A stretch of 64,000 nt of DNA from the NCBI GenBank assembly GCA_012959765.1, contig DUCO01000049.1, forward strand, positions 30,949 to 94,948, read 5' to 3'. Of this stretch, positions 25,581 through 33,924 are shown in pieces (the first letter of the stretch is position 1; each line of letters starts with the position of its first letter). The position numbers were made by a program, and so were the translations under genes. Source of the DNA: Dehalococcoidia bacterium. GTDB lineage: Bacteria > Chloroflexota > Dehalococcoidia > Lucifugimonadales > Lucifugimonadaceae. The notes under the pieces were generated by a model, which did not search any database, was not told the DNA's origin, and was given only the letters and a program-made list of their open reading frames with translations.

Positions 25581-26657
25581 CTAGATAATCACGTCCACGC
25601 CGACCTCGGCTGCCCTTGCTCGGATCGCTGCGTACTGGCCGTTTTCTACTGGGACTCCGTTTGCGAGACGGTCGTCTGATGCGTCGGCTTCGGGATCGCC
25701 AGCTACCAGCACTCGATCTTCACCGGGAAGCGCGGTCGTTGCGTGAAGTTCACGAATCATGTCGTCCATCATCGATTTGAACTCGTCGACATCTCGGAAT
25801 CGGGCAATATCTATCGCCATCACCCACGTCATGTTCTCGCCTCGGGAAAGCTGCGCACTGAATCCGCCACCGGAAAGAACTCCGCACAAGATATCCACCA
25901 TCACAGCAAGCCCGTAGCCCTTGTGCGAACCCTGCTCGCGCGTGTTGCCAAGCGGATTCAACGCCCATGAGTCGTTTTCACCGTCCGGCGGCTCGGTGAT
26001 CTCCTCACCCTCCGTCGTAACCGCCCAGCCCGCAGGAATCGGCACGCCGATGCGCCTTGCTAGGCCTACCTTGCCGCTTGCAACTGTCGACGTTGCCATA
26101 TCAAGCACGAAGTCCCGCTCTTCGCCCGCCGGGGCCGCAAATCCGATCGGGTTCGTACCCAACATCTTGCGTGCCCCAAGGGCAGGGCGAACCGCCGGTG
26201 CTGCAGTGGTCATCGACATACCGATCATGTCGTGCTCAAGCGCCATCATGGCGTAGTAGGCGACCATGCCGACGTGGTGACCGTCTTTGACACTGACCAT
26301 TCCGAGGCCGAATTTCTTCGCCTTTTCGATCGCTATTTCCATCGCCGTATAAGCGGATACGAGACCGATGCCGTTCCCGCCGCTCATGAGCGCCGTTGTT
26401 TCAGATTCGGAGATGATGTCCATCTGCTGAGGGATCGAGTAGGTACCGTTTTCGGCGTTTTGTGAATATCCAACGACGTTCGCCACGCCGTGTGTATCGA
26501 CGCCCCTAACGCTTGCCGAAACCAACACTTTCGCTGCTATATCAGCGTGATCGTCAGGAGTGCCAACAGCACTGAATATCGATGTCAGCTGCTTTCGCAG
26601 AGTGGCGGCGGGTACTCGGGTTGAGTTGGAATCGTTGAGTTTTACCTGATTTACCAT
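25581..26657 (-). CDS. Ldh2/MDH2-family dehydrogenase (second of a tandem pair)
   Basis: 358-residue NAD(P)-dependent dehydrogenase of the malate/L-lactate/ureidoglycolate type, not related to classical LDH. Visible are RGVDTHGVANV (substrate arginine and His region), VKDGHHVGMVAYY (catalytic His), GTNPIGFAAPAG and the glycine-rich GSHKGYGLAVMVDIL. It is translationally coupled to its paralogue at 26657-27736 through a TGATG overlap. The two differ throughout, so they are an old duplication. The substrate is a 2-hydroxy acid in this family; which one is not readable. Confidence 0.92.
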   Translation of the reverse strand: MVNQVKLNDSNSTRVPAATLRKQLTSIFSAVGTPDDHADIAAKVLVSASVRGVDTHGVANVVGYSQNAENGTYSIPQQMDIISESETTALMSGGNGIGLVSAYTAMEIAIEKAKKFGLGMVSVKDGHHVGMVAYYAMMALEHDMIGMSMTTAAPAVRPALGARKMLGTNPIGFAAPAGEERDFVLDMATSTVASGKVGLARRIGVPIPAGWAVTTEGEEITEPPDGENDSWALNPLGNTREQGSHKGYGLAVMVDILCGVLSGGGFSAQLSRGENMTWVMAIDIARFRDVDEFKSMMDDMIRELHATTALPGEDRVLVAGDPEADASDDRLANGVPVENGQYAAIRARAAEVGVDVII

Positions 26658-27736
26658 CAGACAAACACCTCGACACCCAACTGAGCCGTTCTTTGCCTCA
26701 TCTCGTCGTACTGCCCGTTCTCGACAGGCACGCCGTTCGCCAAACGGTCGTCTTCAAAATCGGCTTCCGGGTCGCCGGCGACCAGCACGCGATCTTCGCC
26801 GGGCAAAACCGGCGTTGTGTGAAGCTCACGAATCATTTCGTCCATCATCGACTTGAAATCGGCGACATCCCTGAATTTTGCAATATCTATCGCCATCGTC
26901 CAGGTCATGTTCTCGCCGCCAGAAAGCTGCGCCCCAAACCCACCGCCCGAAAGTACACCACACAAAATATCGACCACCAGTCCAAGACCATAGCCCTTAT
27001 GCGCACCCTGTTCCCGGGTGCCACCAAGCGGGTTCATCGCCCAGTCCTCTCCCCTATCGCCACGAGGATCCGTGACCGGCTCGCCTTCTGCCGTTACGGC
27101 CCAGCCAACCGGCATCTGCACGCCCAAGCGCTGTGCTAGACCGATCTTTCCGCTTGCAACGGTCGAAGTCGCCATATCGAAAATGAAATCTCGCTCTTCG
27201 CCGGCAGGGGCACCAAACGCTATCGGGTTTGTGCCCACCCGTGGCCTCGCACCCAGTGCCGGGCGCACTGCACGACTGGCGTTGGTCATCGCCATACCGA
27301 TCATGTCTTCAGCAACAGCCATCATCGGGTAGTAGCCGACCATGCCGATGTGATGCCCGTCCTTGATCGTGGTCATGCCGATGCCGAACTCTCGAGCTTT
27401 GGCGACCGACATCTCCATGCCCTGATGCGCCGCGACGAAGCCGAGGCCGTTTCCGCAACTCAGCAGTGCCGTGGTGTCGGTTTCTGAAATAGTTTCGACG
27501 ATCTGAGGAACGGTGTAAGTGCCGTCTTCGATCGACTCGGAATATCGAACTGCATTTCCAACCCCGTGGGTTTCGACTCCTCGAAGACTGGATGACACGA
27601 GGATTTTGGCGACGATATCGGCGTGCTCTTCTGGCGTACCAACTCCCTGCAATATCGCTGACACCTGCTTGTGGAGATCTTCGGCAGGAAGCCGTATCGA
27701 GTTCGAGTCGTTCAGTTTCAGGTAATCGAGAGCCAC
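26657..27736 (-). CDS. Ldh2/MDH2-family dehydrogenase (first of a tandem pair)
   Basis: 359 residues, same architecture as the downstream paralogue: RGVETHGVGNAV, IKDGHHIGMVGYY with the catalytic histidine, GTNPIAFGAPAG and AHKGYGLGLVVDIL. The N-terminal YLKLNDSNSIRLPAEDL and the C-terminal VPVENGQYDEMRQR segments are also shared. As the upstream gene it probably sets expression of both. Duplicated Ldh2 genes are a recurrent feature of heterotrophic Chloroflexota; here they might act on different 2-hydroxy acids. Confidence 0.92.
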   Translation of the reverse strand: MALDYLKLNDSNSIRLPAEDLHKQVSAILQGVGTPEEHADIVAKILVSSSLRGVETHGVGNAVRYSESIEDGTYTVPQIVETISETDTTALLSCGNGLGFVAAHQGMEMSVAKAREFGIGMTTIKDGHHIGMVGYYPMMAVAEDMIGMAMTNASRAVRPALGARPRVGTNPIAFGAPAGEERDFIFDMATSTVASGKIGLAQRLGVQMPVGWAVTAEGEPVTDPRGDRGEDWAMNPLGGTREQGAHKGYGLGLVVDILCGVLSGGGFGAQLSGGENMTWTMAIDIAKFRDVADFKSMMDEMIRELHTTPVLPGEDRVLVAGDPEADFEDDRLANGVPVENGQYDEMRQRTAQLGVEVFV

Positions 27737-27858
27737 AGGCGATTCTCACATTTCGTGTTGAATGGTCGGTTCGGTGTCCGGGCGGAGTGTACCCGTGAGC
27801 GACGGCGCTGTGTGACGATTTGATCCTGCGATAATCGTTAGTGGGTCAATTTATATCT

Positions 27859-27879
27859 GTAAGTTTACACTTACGTAAG
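27859..27879. promoter_or_regulatory. Overlapping palindromes, probable ArsR operator
   Basis: GTAAGTTTACACTTAC (27859-27874) is a 14/16 inverted repeat and overlaps the perfect palindrome CTTACGTAAG (27870-27879). They lie 20-40 bases before the arsR-type start, the usual place for autorepression. A TATA-rich stretch (27884-27897) between them and the ATG could be the -10 region. Confidence 0.6.
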
Positions 27880-27899
27880 GATATGCTTATATATATGCC

Positions 27900-28232
27900 A
27901 TGGAAGCCGCACTCAAAGCAATGTCCGACCCGACCCGACGTAAAATTCTTCAACTCGTTCAGAACGAAGAGATGCCCGCCGGGGCTATCGCGTCGAACTT
28001 CCCGGTAAGTAGACCCGCCATATCGCAGCATCTCGCAGTGCTCAAGTCGGCAGGTCTGATCGACGAACGAAGGTCGGGCGTAAAGCGTCTGTACCGCACA
28101 AGGGTGGCGGGTATGGCAGAGCTAAAAGTGTTTCTGGAGATGTTCTGGGACGTACGACTCGAACGGCTAAAAGCTGCGGTTGAAGCAGATATCAAAAAAG
28201 AGGAATCTTGCGATGACGACGTCCAGAACTGA
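27900..28232 (+). CDS. ArsR-family transcriptional regulator
   Basis: 110-residue winged-helix repressor. The sequence SDPTRRKILQLV, the recognition helix region SRPAISQHLAVLKSAGLI and the wing DERRSGVKRLYR are typical of ArsR regulators paired with SRPBCC (AHSA1-like) genes. No metal-binding ELCV(C) box is present, so metal sensing is unlikely. It overlaps the downstream SRPBCC gene by 20 bases and probably represses its own operon through the palindromes just upstream. Confidence 0.92.
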   Translation: MEAALKAMSDPTRRKILQLVQNEEMPAGAIASNFPVSRPAISQHLAVLKSAGLIDERRSGVKRLYRTRVAGMAELKVFLEMFWDVRLERLKAAVEADIKKEESCDDDVQN

Positions 28233-28676
28233 TGCGACCAGCCTGATGCGGCAGATCAGCATCGACGCCCCTGCTGCAACGGTATTCAAGTACCTAGTGC
28301 AGCCAGGATTGATGTGCAGTGGATGGGGCACCTGTGCGTATTCGAGCCGTTTGAAGGCGGCGAATCCCGCTCCGAAATCAACGACAACATCGTTGCTGGC
28401 GGCAAGGTCTTAGAGGTCGTACAGGACAAGAAGATCATCTACACATTTGGCTGGGAGGGTGGCGAAAACCCGGTGACGGTCGGGTCGTCCAGAGTTGAAA
28501 TCACTCTTGAAGAGAACGACGGATCGACGTTGGTTGAGCTCAATCACACAGAGCTTAAGGGCGCTGTTGAAGAGCACGGCGGAGGCTGGGATCACTACCT
28601 GTCGAGGCTTGCAATTGCTGCTACTGGCGGCGATGCAGGACCCGACCCGGTGGCGAATCCACCTGAGAACGCCTGA
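28213..28676 (+). pseudogene. SRPBCC/AHSA1-like protein, frameshifted
   Basis: An activator-of-Hsp90-ATPase-like ligand-binding fold of about 154 residues, partner of the ArsR regulator. The start MTTSRTDATSLMRQI...APAATVFKYLV is in one frame; the rest (QWMGHLCVFEPFEGG, GGKVLEVVQDKKIIYTFGWEG, GSSRVEITLEEN, TLVELNHTEL, GGWDHYLSRL) is in the -1 frame. Adding one G at 28313-28315 (ATGTG to ATGGTG) would give a continuous LMVQWMGH and a total length of exactly 155 codons. So a single-base deletion, real or from assembly, is the whole lesion. Confidence 0.85.
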
Positions 28677-28759
28677 AGACTGGCGACGAACTAACTACCT
28701 ATCAGGAGGCCCGCGCCCGTTCAGGCCGCCGGGACCCAAAAATCACGAGGAGGCTACAA

Positions 28760-29023
28760 ATGCCTAAATTCATAGACATACACCGAGAAATGCCCGAAAT
28801 GCCGGCTGAGATGGTTCAGCAGATTCAGGATCGAATTTCGAGTGGAGCAAAAGACGAGTTCGATGCAGTTGCTGTCGAAGTGCTCGCAAGCAACGACGGC
28901 TCAGCGTTCTGCATCACCGATGCGCCGGACGTTGCTTCAGTGGTCAGTTCGCACACCTCGAAGGGCGTGCCGATGACACAAGAAGACGTGCACCAAGTAG
29001 TAAGCATCGGCGGCAAGCTGTAG
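28760..29023 (+). CDS. Small DUF4242-like (SCO4226-type) protein
   Basis: 87-residue cytoplasmic protein beginning MPKFIDIHREMPEMPAEMV. The layout of a short ferredoxin-like fold with AEVLASNDGSAFCITDAPD-type centre and a histidine near the end (EDVHQVV) resembles DUF4242, whose Streptomyces member binds nickel. An AGGAGG ribosome-binding site lies eight bases before the ATG. It follows the arsR/SRPBCC pair on the same strand and is closed by a good intrinsic terminator. Confidence 0.7.
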   Translation: MPKFIDIHREMPEMPAEMVQQIQDRISSGAKDEFDAVAVEVLASNDGSAFCITDAPDVASVVSSHTSKGVPMTQEDVHQVVSIGGKL

Positions 29024-29049
29024 AGCGAGCTTCTCGACTTTGGGTTCGC

Positions 29050-29093
29050 CATCCTGAACGAGCCTGCCCCAAAAGAAATCGGGGATTCAGGAT
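29050..29093. repeat. Spacer hairpin, CATCCTGAA...TTCAGGATG
   Basis: CATCCTGAA (29050-29058) and TTCAGGATG (29085-29093) form a stem around a CCCCAAAAG...CGGGG stretch. The word TTCAGGATGACG recurs in the spacer after polX at about 61082. Confidence 0.55.
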
Positions 29094-29114
29094 GACGTAC
29101 ACAGGACTTACTGG

Positions 29115-29146
29115 AAAAGCCGGAGCAAAATTGCTCCGGCTTTTTT
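29115..29146 (+). terminator. Intrinsic terminator
   Basis: AAAAGCCGGAGCAA and TTGCTCCGGCTTTT form a 14-bp stem with a 2-base loop, followed by more T residues. The A-run on the other side makes it two-way, which suits its place between the DUF4242-like gene (+) and the cyclodeaminase gene (-). Confidence 0.9.
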
Positions 29147-29160
29147 GTTTGCTTTTGCTC

Positions 29161-29214
29161 CGTTCCCTGAGCCCCGATTGCCATCGGGATAAACTGCGTC
29201 ATCGGAATCGAAGG
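29161..29214. repeat. 54 bp dispersed spacer repeat, also at 55109-55162
   Basis: Begins CGTTCCCTGAGCCCCGATTG and contains CCCCGAT...ATCGGG as an internal stem. The copy at 55109-55162 differs at only about five positions. Both lie just after the stop codon of a gene. Confidence 0.8.
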
Positions 29215-29219
29215 TCGCC

Positions 29220-30173
29220 CTACCCCAGCTCAGTCCCCACACCACGTTCCAGCGCCAGCTCGTAGAGTCGGCCACACACTGCCAAGTCTTCGAACGCTAC
29301 TCCTTGCGATTCGAAGAGGGTTACGTCGGTGTCAGAGTTGCGGGCTGTTCGTAGTCCTGCCACGATGCGATCGAGTCGTACCAGCGACTCCCATGCGAAC
29401 TGGCCTACTTCTACTGCTCGCATCAACTCGCCGCACTCGATTTTGCTCTGGTCGATGTCGTCACAGGCAACGAGATCGGCTTTTACGATTGCCGCCGTGT
29501 CGAGCTCTCGCTTCATCCACGAGTTGTTTCCTGCTGCGTTGATGTGTATGCCCGGCTCGATCATGTCGCCAGTAATCACCGGATCAACCGAACTCGTCAC
29601 CGCAACCAGAATGTCCATGCCATCGGCAGCAGCTTCCTTAGAATCGACGGCCACAATATTCACGCCAAGTCGATCGCTCATCACCGAGGCAAATCGATCC
29701 CGCTTCTCGGCGGTGCGAGAAAACACCTTCACGTCTTTGATATCTCGAACCGCGCAAACCGCTTCCAACTGAGTCTCGGCCTGGTATCCAGATCCGATAA
29801 TCCCAACCGATGAAGAGTTCTCACGCGCCATGTACCGTGTTGCGATTCCCGATGCCGCACCAGTACGAACCTGCCCCATGCGACCCGCGCCAATCACAGC
29901 CAGCAGTCCTTCGCCTCTCGTGCCGTAGAGCATCACCCGAAAGTCGCCATTCACGTACGACTTGTGCCCCGCCCAGCCCTTCTCAGGCCACGCTGCTGCC
30001 ATGAAGTTCATCGAGCCGTTTCCGGCAGCCAGACGATGTCGGGGTTCATTGCGGACCTCACCAGCCGAACGCGCTCGGAACACCTCGTCGAGCGCATCCA
30101 GAGCAAGCTTCATATCGAGCATCTCGTTCACTTCGGATTCGGTCAGATACAGTCGTTTTACATCTTTTGGCAC
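29220..30173 (-). CDS. Ornithine cyclodeaminase/mu-crystallin family protein
   Basis: 317-residue NAD(P)-dependent enzyme of the ornithine cyclodeaminase/mu-crystallin family. The N-terminal substrate domain contains NEPRHRLAAGNGSMNFM; the Rossmann motif is GIIGSGYQAETQLEAV; HINAAGNNSWMKRELD is a family block. Members include ornithine cyclodeaminase, alanine dehydrogenase and ketimine reductase, which cannot be separated here. It stands alone on the minus strand between repeats and the divergent dehalogenase. Confidence 0.9.
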   Translation of the reverse strand: MPKDVKRLYLTESEVNEMLDMKLALDALDEVFRARSAGEVRNEPRHRLAAGNGSMNFMAAAWPEKGWAGHKSYVNGDFRVMLYGTRGEGLLAVIGAGRMGQVRTGAASGIATRYMARENSSSVGIIGSGYQAETQLEAVCAVRDIKDVKVFSRTAEKRDRFASVMSDRLGVNIVAVDSKEAAADGMDILVAVTSSVDPVITGDMIEPGIHINAAGNNSWMKRELDTAAIVKADLVACDDIDQSKIECGELMRAVEVGQFAWESLVRLDRIVAGLRTARNSDTDVTLFESQGVAFEDLAVCGRLYELALERGVGTELG

Positions 30174-30363
30174 TGGTCAGTCGTTCCTAATCGATAAAAA
30201 GGCGGTTCAACCATCGAGTGTGATCTGGACAGACCCGGTGGGGCAACTAGAATACCGCCAGATGCCTGCTAAAGTCCGGCCCGCTAGGCGGGATTCCATT
30301 GGGCGGAACCAAGCTCTAGATAGAAAAACAGCCGTCGGCTGCTGCTGCTGCGGGAGAAAACGA

Positions 30364-31080
30364 ATGAGTGATACTAACATTCGAGCGCTTGTGTTCGACG
30401 TGTTCGGCACAGTTGTCGACTGGCGTACTTCGATTTCTCGTCAGGCGGCTGAGTTTGGGTCGAAACATGGAGTTGAGGCAGACTGGGACCAGTTCGCCGA
30501 CGATTGGCGCGCCGGGTACGGTGCGGGAATGGCGAAGGTGAACTCGGGCGAGGTCGAGTGGAAGATCGTCGACCAGATTCACCGTGAACGACTCGATGTG
30601 CTGCTAGGTCAATACAAATTCCCGTCAATCGACGAAGCTGAGCTTGTCGAATTCAACAAGTCATGGCATCGACTCGACGGCTGGTCCGATTCGACCGGCG
30701 GGCTTACTCGCTTGAAGTCGAAATACATCATCGCCTCGCTTTCGAACGGCAACGTTGCTCTGCTAACCAACATGGCAAAGTACGCAAACTTGCCATGGGA
30801 CGCCGTGCTTTCTGCTGAGCTTGCAGGCAAGTACAAGACCCATCCGAGGGCGTATCAAAAGACCGCCGAGTTGCTGGGTCTTGAGTACGATCAAGTGATG
30901 CTTGTCGCGGCGCATAATGGCGACCTGAGGGGAGCGATCAACGCTGGACTGCGGGCTGCGCTGGTAACTCGACCCGACGAGTACGGCGGAGCAAAACCGC
31001 CCGATCTCGAACCAGAATCCGACTTCGACTACTTCGCAAAAGATTTCAACGACCTTGCGAACCAGTTGGGATGCGACTGA
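30364..31080 (+). CDS. Haloacid dehalogenase type II-like HAD hydrolase
   Basis: 238 residues with HAD motifs in order: nucleophile Asp in LVFDVFGTVVDW, Ser/Asn in IIASLSNGN, the lysine in LAGKYKTHPRAY and the acidic motif VAAHNGDLRGA. The FDVFGT and AAHNxDL forms are those of L-2-haloacid dehalogenases, which hydrolyse 2-haloacids to 2-hydroxyacids. Related phosphatases share them, so the substrate is uncertain. I start at the ATG at 30364 because the upstream open frame has no protein-like content and GGGAGAAAACGA lies just before the ATG. The product 2-hydroxyacids could feed the Ldh2 enzymes nearby. Confidence 0.88.
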   Translation: MSDTNIRALVFDVFGTVVDWRTSISRQAAEFGSKHGVEADWDQFADDWRAGYGAGMAKVNSGEVEWKIVDQIHRERLDVLLGQYKFPSIDEAELVEFNKSWHRLDGWSDSTGGLTRLKSKYIIASLSNGNVALLTNMAKYANLPWDAVLSAELAGKYKTHPRAYQKTAELLGLEYDQVMLVAAHNGDLRGAINAGLRAALVTRPDEYGGAKPPDLEPESDFDYFAKDFNDLANQLGCD

Positions 31081-31147
31081 GGGGCAAACCCTGAAGCGCA
31101 AACATCTGGCAACTTAGCCAACACCTACTCAAGCTGAAAGAAAAAAT

Positions 31148-32020
31148 ATGGTTTGGAATTTCGAGAATTCGGCGCCGGTTATCGGTTCGATCACCGAGGG
31201 CAACGCCTGGGACGGCGAGCGGATGCTGTACTCCAACATCGCCATGAACCGCATCATGTCCTACGATCCTGAGACGGGATTAGTCGAGACCTGGCGGGAA
31301 GACACCGAGGGCACCAACGGACTCAACTTCGACAGTGAGGGTCAGCTTTTCGGATGCTCGGGCAACGGACGCAAGATCGTGCGCTTCGACCCTAACGGGC
31401 AAATGGTGACGATCGCGGATCGACTCGACGGTCGACGTATCAACTCACCCAACGATCTCGCTATTACGCCGTCGGGGTCGATCTATTTTTCCGACCGGGT
31501 CAGCGATGTGAATCCTGACGTTGGAATCGACCATTCGTCGATCATCTCCGCAGAACCGCAGGAAGATGGCACGTACAAAACTGTTCGCCGTACGTTTGAC
31601 ACTACGATGCCAAACGGTCTGCTTTTCTCCAGTGATTACAAGATTTTGTACGTAGCCCAGAGCGACTACCTCGCCAGCGAAAAGCGGGAACTGCGGGCGT
31701 ATCCGGTCAAAGACGATGGGTCGCTTGGCGAGTACGCAGTGCTCCACGATTTCGGACCACACCGTGGCATCGACGGCATGACGTTATCGAGCGAAGGCAA
31801 CATCGTCGCCTGCACCGGCTGGGAGATTTCTGGCCCCGGCGGAAACGTGACCGTCTTCGATCCAAAGGGTCGAATAATCGAGACTCACCCGACGCCAGCC
31901 CAACGCCCAACCAACTGCACATTTGTCGGCGAAGACCTCTACGTATCGTCGATCGAGGGCCACTGCCTCGTCGCAAAAAACACCGGCATGACGGGGCACC
32001 TGCTGTGGCCTAGCAGCTAG
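31148..32020 (+). CDS. SMP-30/gluconolactonase-like beta-propeller protein
   Basis: 290 residues of the SMP-30/gluconolactonase/LRE family, calcium-dependent lactone hydrolases. Family blocks are TEGNAWDGERMLYS near the start, NGLNFDSEGQLFGCSGN, INSPNDLAITPSGSIYFSDRV with the metal-site Asn-Asp pair and GIDGMTLSSEGNIVA. It is the first of a tandem pair whose leaders are also alike (CTACTCAAGCTGAAAGAA before each start), so the duplication included the translation signal. It probably opens sugar-acid lactones in line with the dehydratase at 17954. Confidence 0.9.
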   Translation: MVWNFENSAPVIGSITEGNAWDGERMLYSNIAMNRIMSYDPETGLVETWREDTEGTNGLNFDSEGQLFGCSGNGRKIVRFDPNGQMVTIADRLDGRRINSPNDLAITPSGSIYFSDRVSDVNPDVGIDHSSIISAEPQEDGTYKTVRRTFDTTMPNGLLFSSDYKILYVAQSDYLASEKRELRAYPVKDDGSLGEYAVLHDFGPHRGIDGMTLSSEGNIVACTGWEISGPGGNVTVFDPKGRIIETHPTPAQRPTNCTFVGEDLYVSSIEGHCLVAKNTGMTGHLLWPSS

Positions 32021-32097
32021 GCTGCACCAAGAGCCATCCCTGAAGCGCACACAACCACCAATACGGCCAACACTTACTCAAGCTGAAAGAAGAACCA

Positions 32098-32988
32098 ATG
32101 GTTTGGAAATGGACCCAGATTGCTAACCACGACAAGCTGACCGAGGGGCCGGTGTGGGACGGTTCGGGCTTGCTCTACAACGAGTGTTCGACACATACGA
32201 CGTTCAGGTGGGACCCGAAAACCGGCGAGAGTTCGGTATGGCGAGAGAATACCGGTGCAGCGAACGGCCAGACGTTCGATCGGCAGGGGCAGCTATTTGC
32301 GTGCGAGGGTGATGCTCACCGGGTGACCAAGATCGACACGTCGGAACCGAACGCCAACCCTGTCATCATCAGCGATTCGTTCAAGGGTGACGGTCTTAAC
32401 TGGCCGAACGATCTAGCGGTCGACTCGCAGGGGCGGGTCTACTTCACCGACCCGAATTACTCTCAGGATCCGAATAATCTTGAGCACGAATCGGTCTACA
32501 TGACCGAGCACACGTTTGGCGGTAACTGGAACACCATCAGGGTGACTTTCGATACTCGAAAGCCAAACGGTGTGCTGTTTTCAATCGACCAGAAAACCCT
32601 GTTCGTGGCAGACACGCCGAACGAACCTGAAGATCCAAAGCGCCTACTCGCCTACCCGGTCAACGACGATGGCACGCTGGGCGATCATCAGGTGCTGCAC
32701 GACTTCGGCACGGGACGCAGCATCGACGGCATGACGCTGACAAGCGCCGGGACAATTCTGGCAACGGCAGGTTCTTCTTCCGGGGGGCCAGGTCCGATGA
32801 TCTACGAGTTCGAAACGTCAGGCCGAGTGGTTCTCACTCACCCGTCGCCTGCCGACAATCCAACGAACTGCACGTTTGGCGGCTCATCACTGAGCACGCT
32901 GTTCGTTACTTTCGCGGGCGGCGAGGTGTACCAAGTCGATGACACAGGCCACACGGGCCATCTGGCGTATCCGCAGCGTAGGTTTTAG
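32098..32988 (+). CDS. SMP-30/gluconolactonase-like beta-propeller protein, tandem copy
   Basis: 296 residues, paralogue of 31148-32020. Both begin MVW; shared blocks here are LTEGPVWDGSGLLYN, NGQTFDRQGQLFACEG, LNWPNDLAVDSQGRVYFTDPN and SIDGMTLTSAGTILA. The classic TEGPVW start and PNDLAVD metal site are better kept than in the first copy. The PHP phosphatase gene starts one base after its stop. Confidence 0.92.
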   Translation: MVWKWTQIANHDKLTEGPVWDGSGLLYNECSTHTTFRWDPKTGESSVWRENTGAANGQTFDRQGQLFACEGDAHRVTKIDTSEPNANPVIISDSFKGDGLNWPNDLAVDSQGRVYFTDPNYSQDPNNLEHESVYMTEHTFGGNWNTIRVTFDTRKPNGVLFSIDQKTLFVADTPNEPEDPKRLLAYPVNDDGTLGDHQVLHDFGTGRSIDGMTLTSAGTILATAGSSSGGPGPMIYEFETSGRVVLTHPSPADNPTNCTFGGSSLSTLFVTFAGGEVYQVDDTGHTGHLAYPQRRF

Positions 32989-32989
32989 C

Positions 32990-33880
32990 GTGGCAATCGC
33001 TGAACCTTGGAAAGTTTCACTTCACGGTGGCCACAGCGGCGACTTTTGCGCGCACGGCCACGACACGCTGCGAGAGATGCTTGACGCTGCGGTGTCGTTC
33101 GGATACTCGACTTTCGGGGTGACTGCACACTCGGCCGCTGTCGATCCGAAATTTCTCTATGAAGAAGAGGTTGAGGCTGGTCTTGGCGTTGACGATCTCG
33201 CCCAGACTTTTCGTGATTACGCGTCGACCTGTGCAGAGCTGGTCACCGAATACAGCGACCGAATCGAAGTGCTCGTGGGAGCCGAGGTAGAGATCGTTCC
33301 TGAATCGTCATTCGCTGATCAAGCGGCAAAGTTAAAGCAGGATTTCCACCTCGACTATCTGGTTGGATCAGTTCACTGGGTAGACGAAATGCCGTTCGAC
33401 ACCACTTCTGGCGATTTTGAAAAAGCCGTAGCAAACAGAGGCGGCCTGGAACCGTTCGTACTGCGCTACTTCCAATTAATTAGCGAGATGATCGACCGGG
33501 TCAAACCTGAAGTGATCGGCCACTTCGATCTGCCACGGTTGTTCTCCGATGGTGCGCCCGAACTCGAATCTTCTGCAGTAAAAAGCGCAGTCGCAAGCAC
33601 GCTCGAAAAAGCCAGCGCAGCCGGAAGCATCCTCGATCTAAACGTTGGTAGCTTGGCCAAGGGCTTATCAACGCCCTACCCTGCTCCATGGATCGTTCGT
33701 TTGGCGACCGACATCGGGGTGCCGTTCTGCTTCGGAGACGACAGTCATTCGATTGCTCAGGTTGGGGCGGGTCTAGTAGAAGGCCGAGAGTATCTTCTTG
33801 CCAACGGCGTCGAATCGATCACTTCGCTTAAACGCGAAAGCGGCACGATCGTCAAAACGACCATGCCGCTTTCGCGTTGA
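32990..33880 (+). CDS. PHP-family phosphatase, histidinol-phosphatase-like
   Basis: 296 residues from GTG at 32990, one base after the preceding stop. The PHP metal-binding motifs are SLHGGHSGDFCAHG (motif I, altered from HxHxxxSD..H), VTAHSAA (motif II), LVGAEVEIVP, LVGSVHWVD, IGHFDLPRLF and CFGDDSHS. The layout fits HisK-type histidinol phosphatases, but no histidine genes are near and the surrounding genes are catabolic, so another phosphoester could be its substrate. Confidence 0.82.
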   Translation: MAIAEPWKVSLHGGHSGDFCAHGHDTLREMLDAAVSFGYSTFGVTAHSAAVDPKFLYEEEVEAGLGVDDLAQTFRDYASTCAELVTEYSDRIEVLVGAEVEIVPESSFADQAAKLKQDFHLDYLVGSVHWVDEMPFDTTSGDFEKAVANRGGLEPFVLRYFQLISEMIDRVKPEVIGHFDLPRLFSDGAPELESSAVKSAVASTLEKASAAGSILDLNVGSLAKGLSTPYPAPWIVRLATDIGVPFCFGDDSHSIAQVGAGLVEGREYLLANGVESITSLKRESGTIVKTTMPLSR

Positions 33881-33890
33881 TACAGACGCC

Positions 33891-33919
33891 CTTCTCTCCC
33901 TCGATGGGGGAGAGAGAAG
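33891..33919. terminator. Two-way hairpin between convergent genes
   Basis: CTTCTCTCCC and GGGGGAGAGAGAAG form a strong imperfect stem around TCGAT, located between the PHP gene (+) and the transporter operon (-). It resembles the CTCCCT/AGGGAG spacer hairpins at 8267-8300 and 55287-55323. Confidence 0.6.
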
Positions 33920-33924
33920 TAGAC

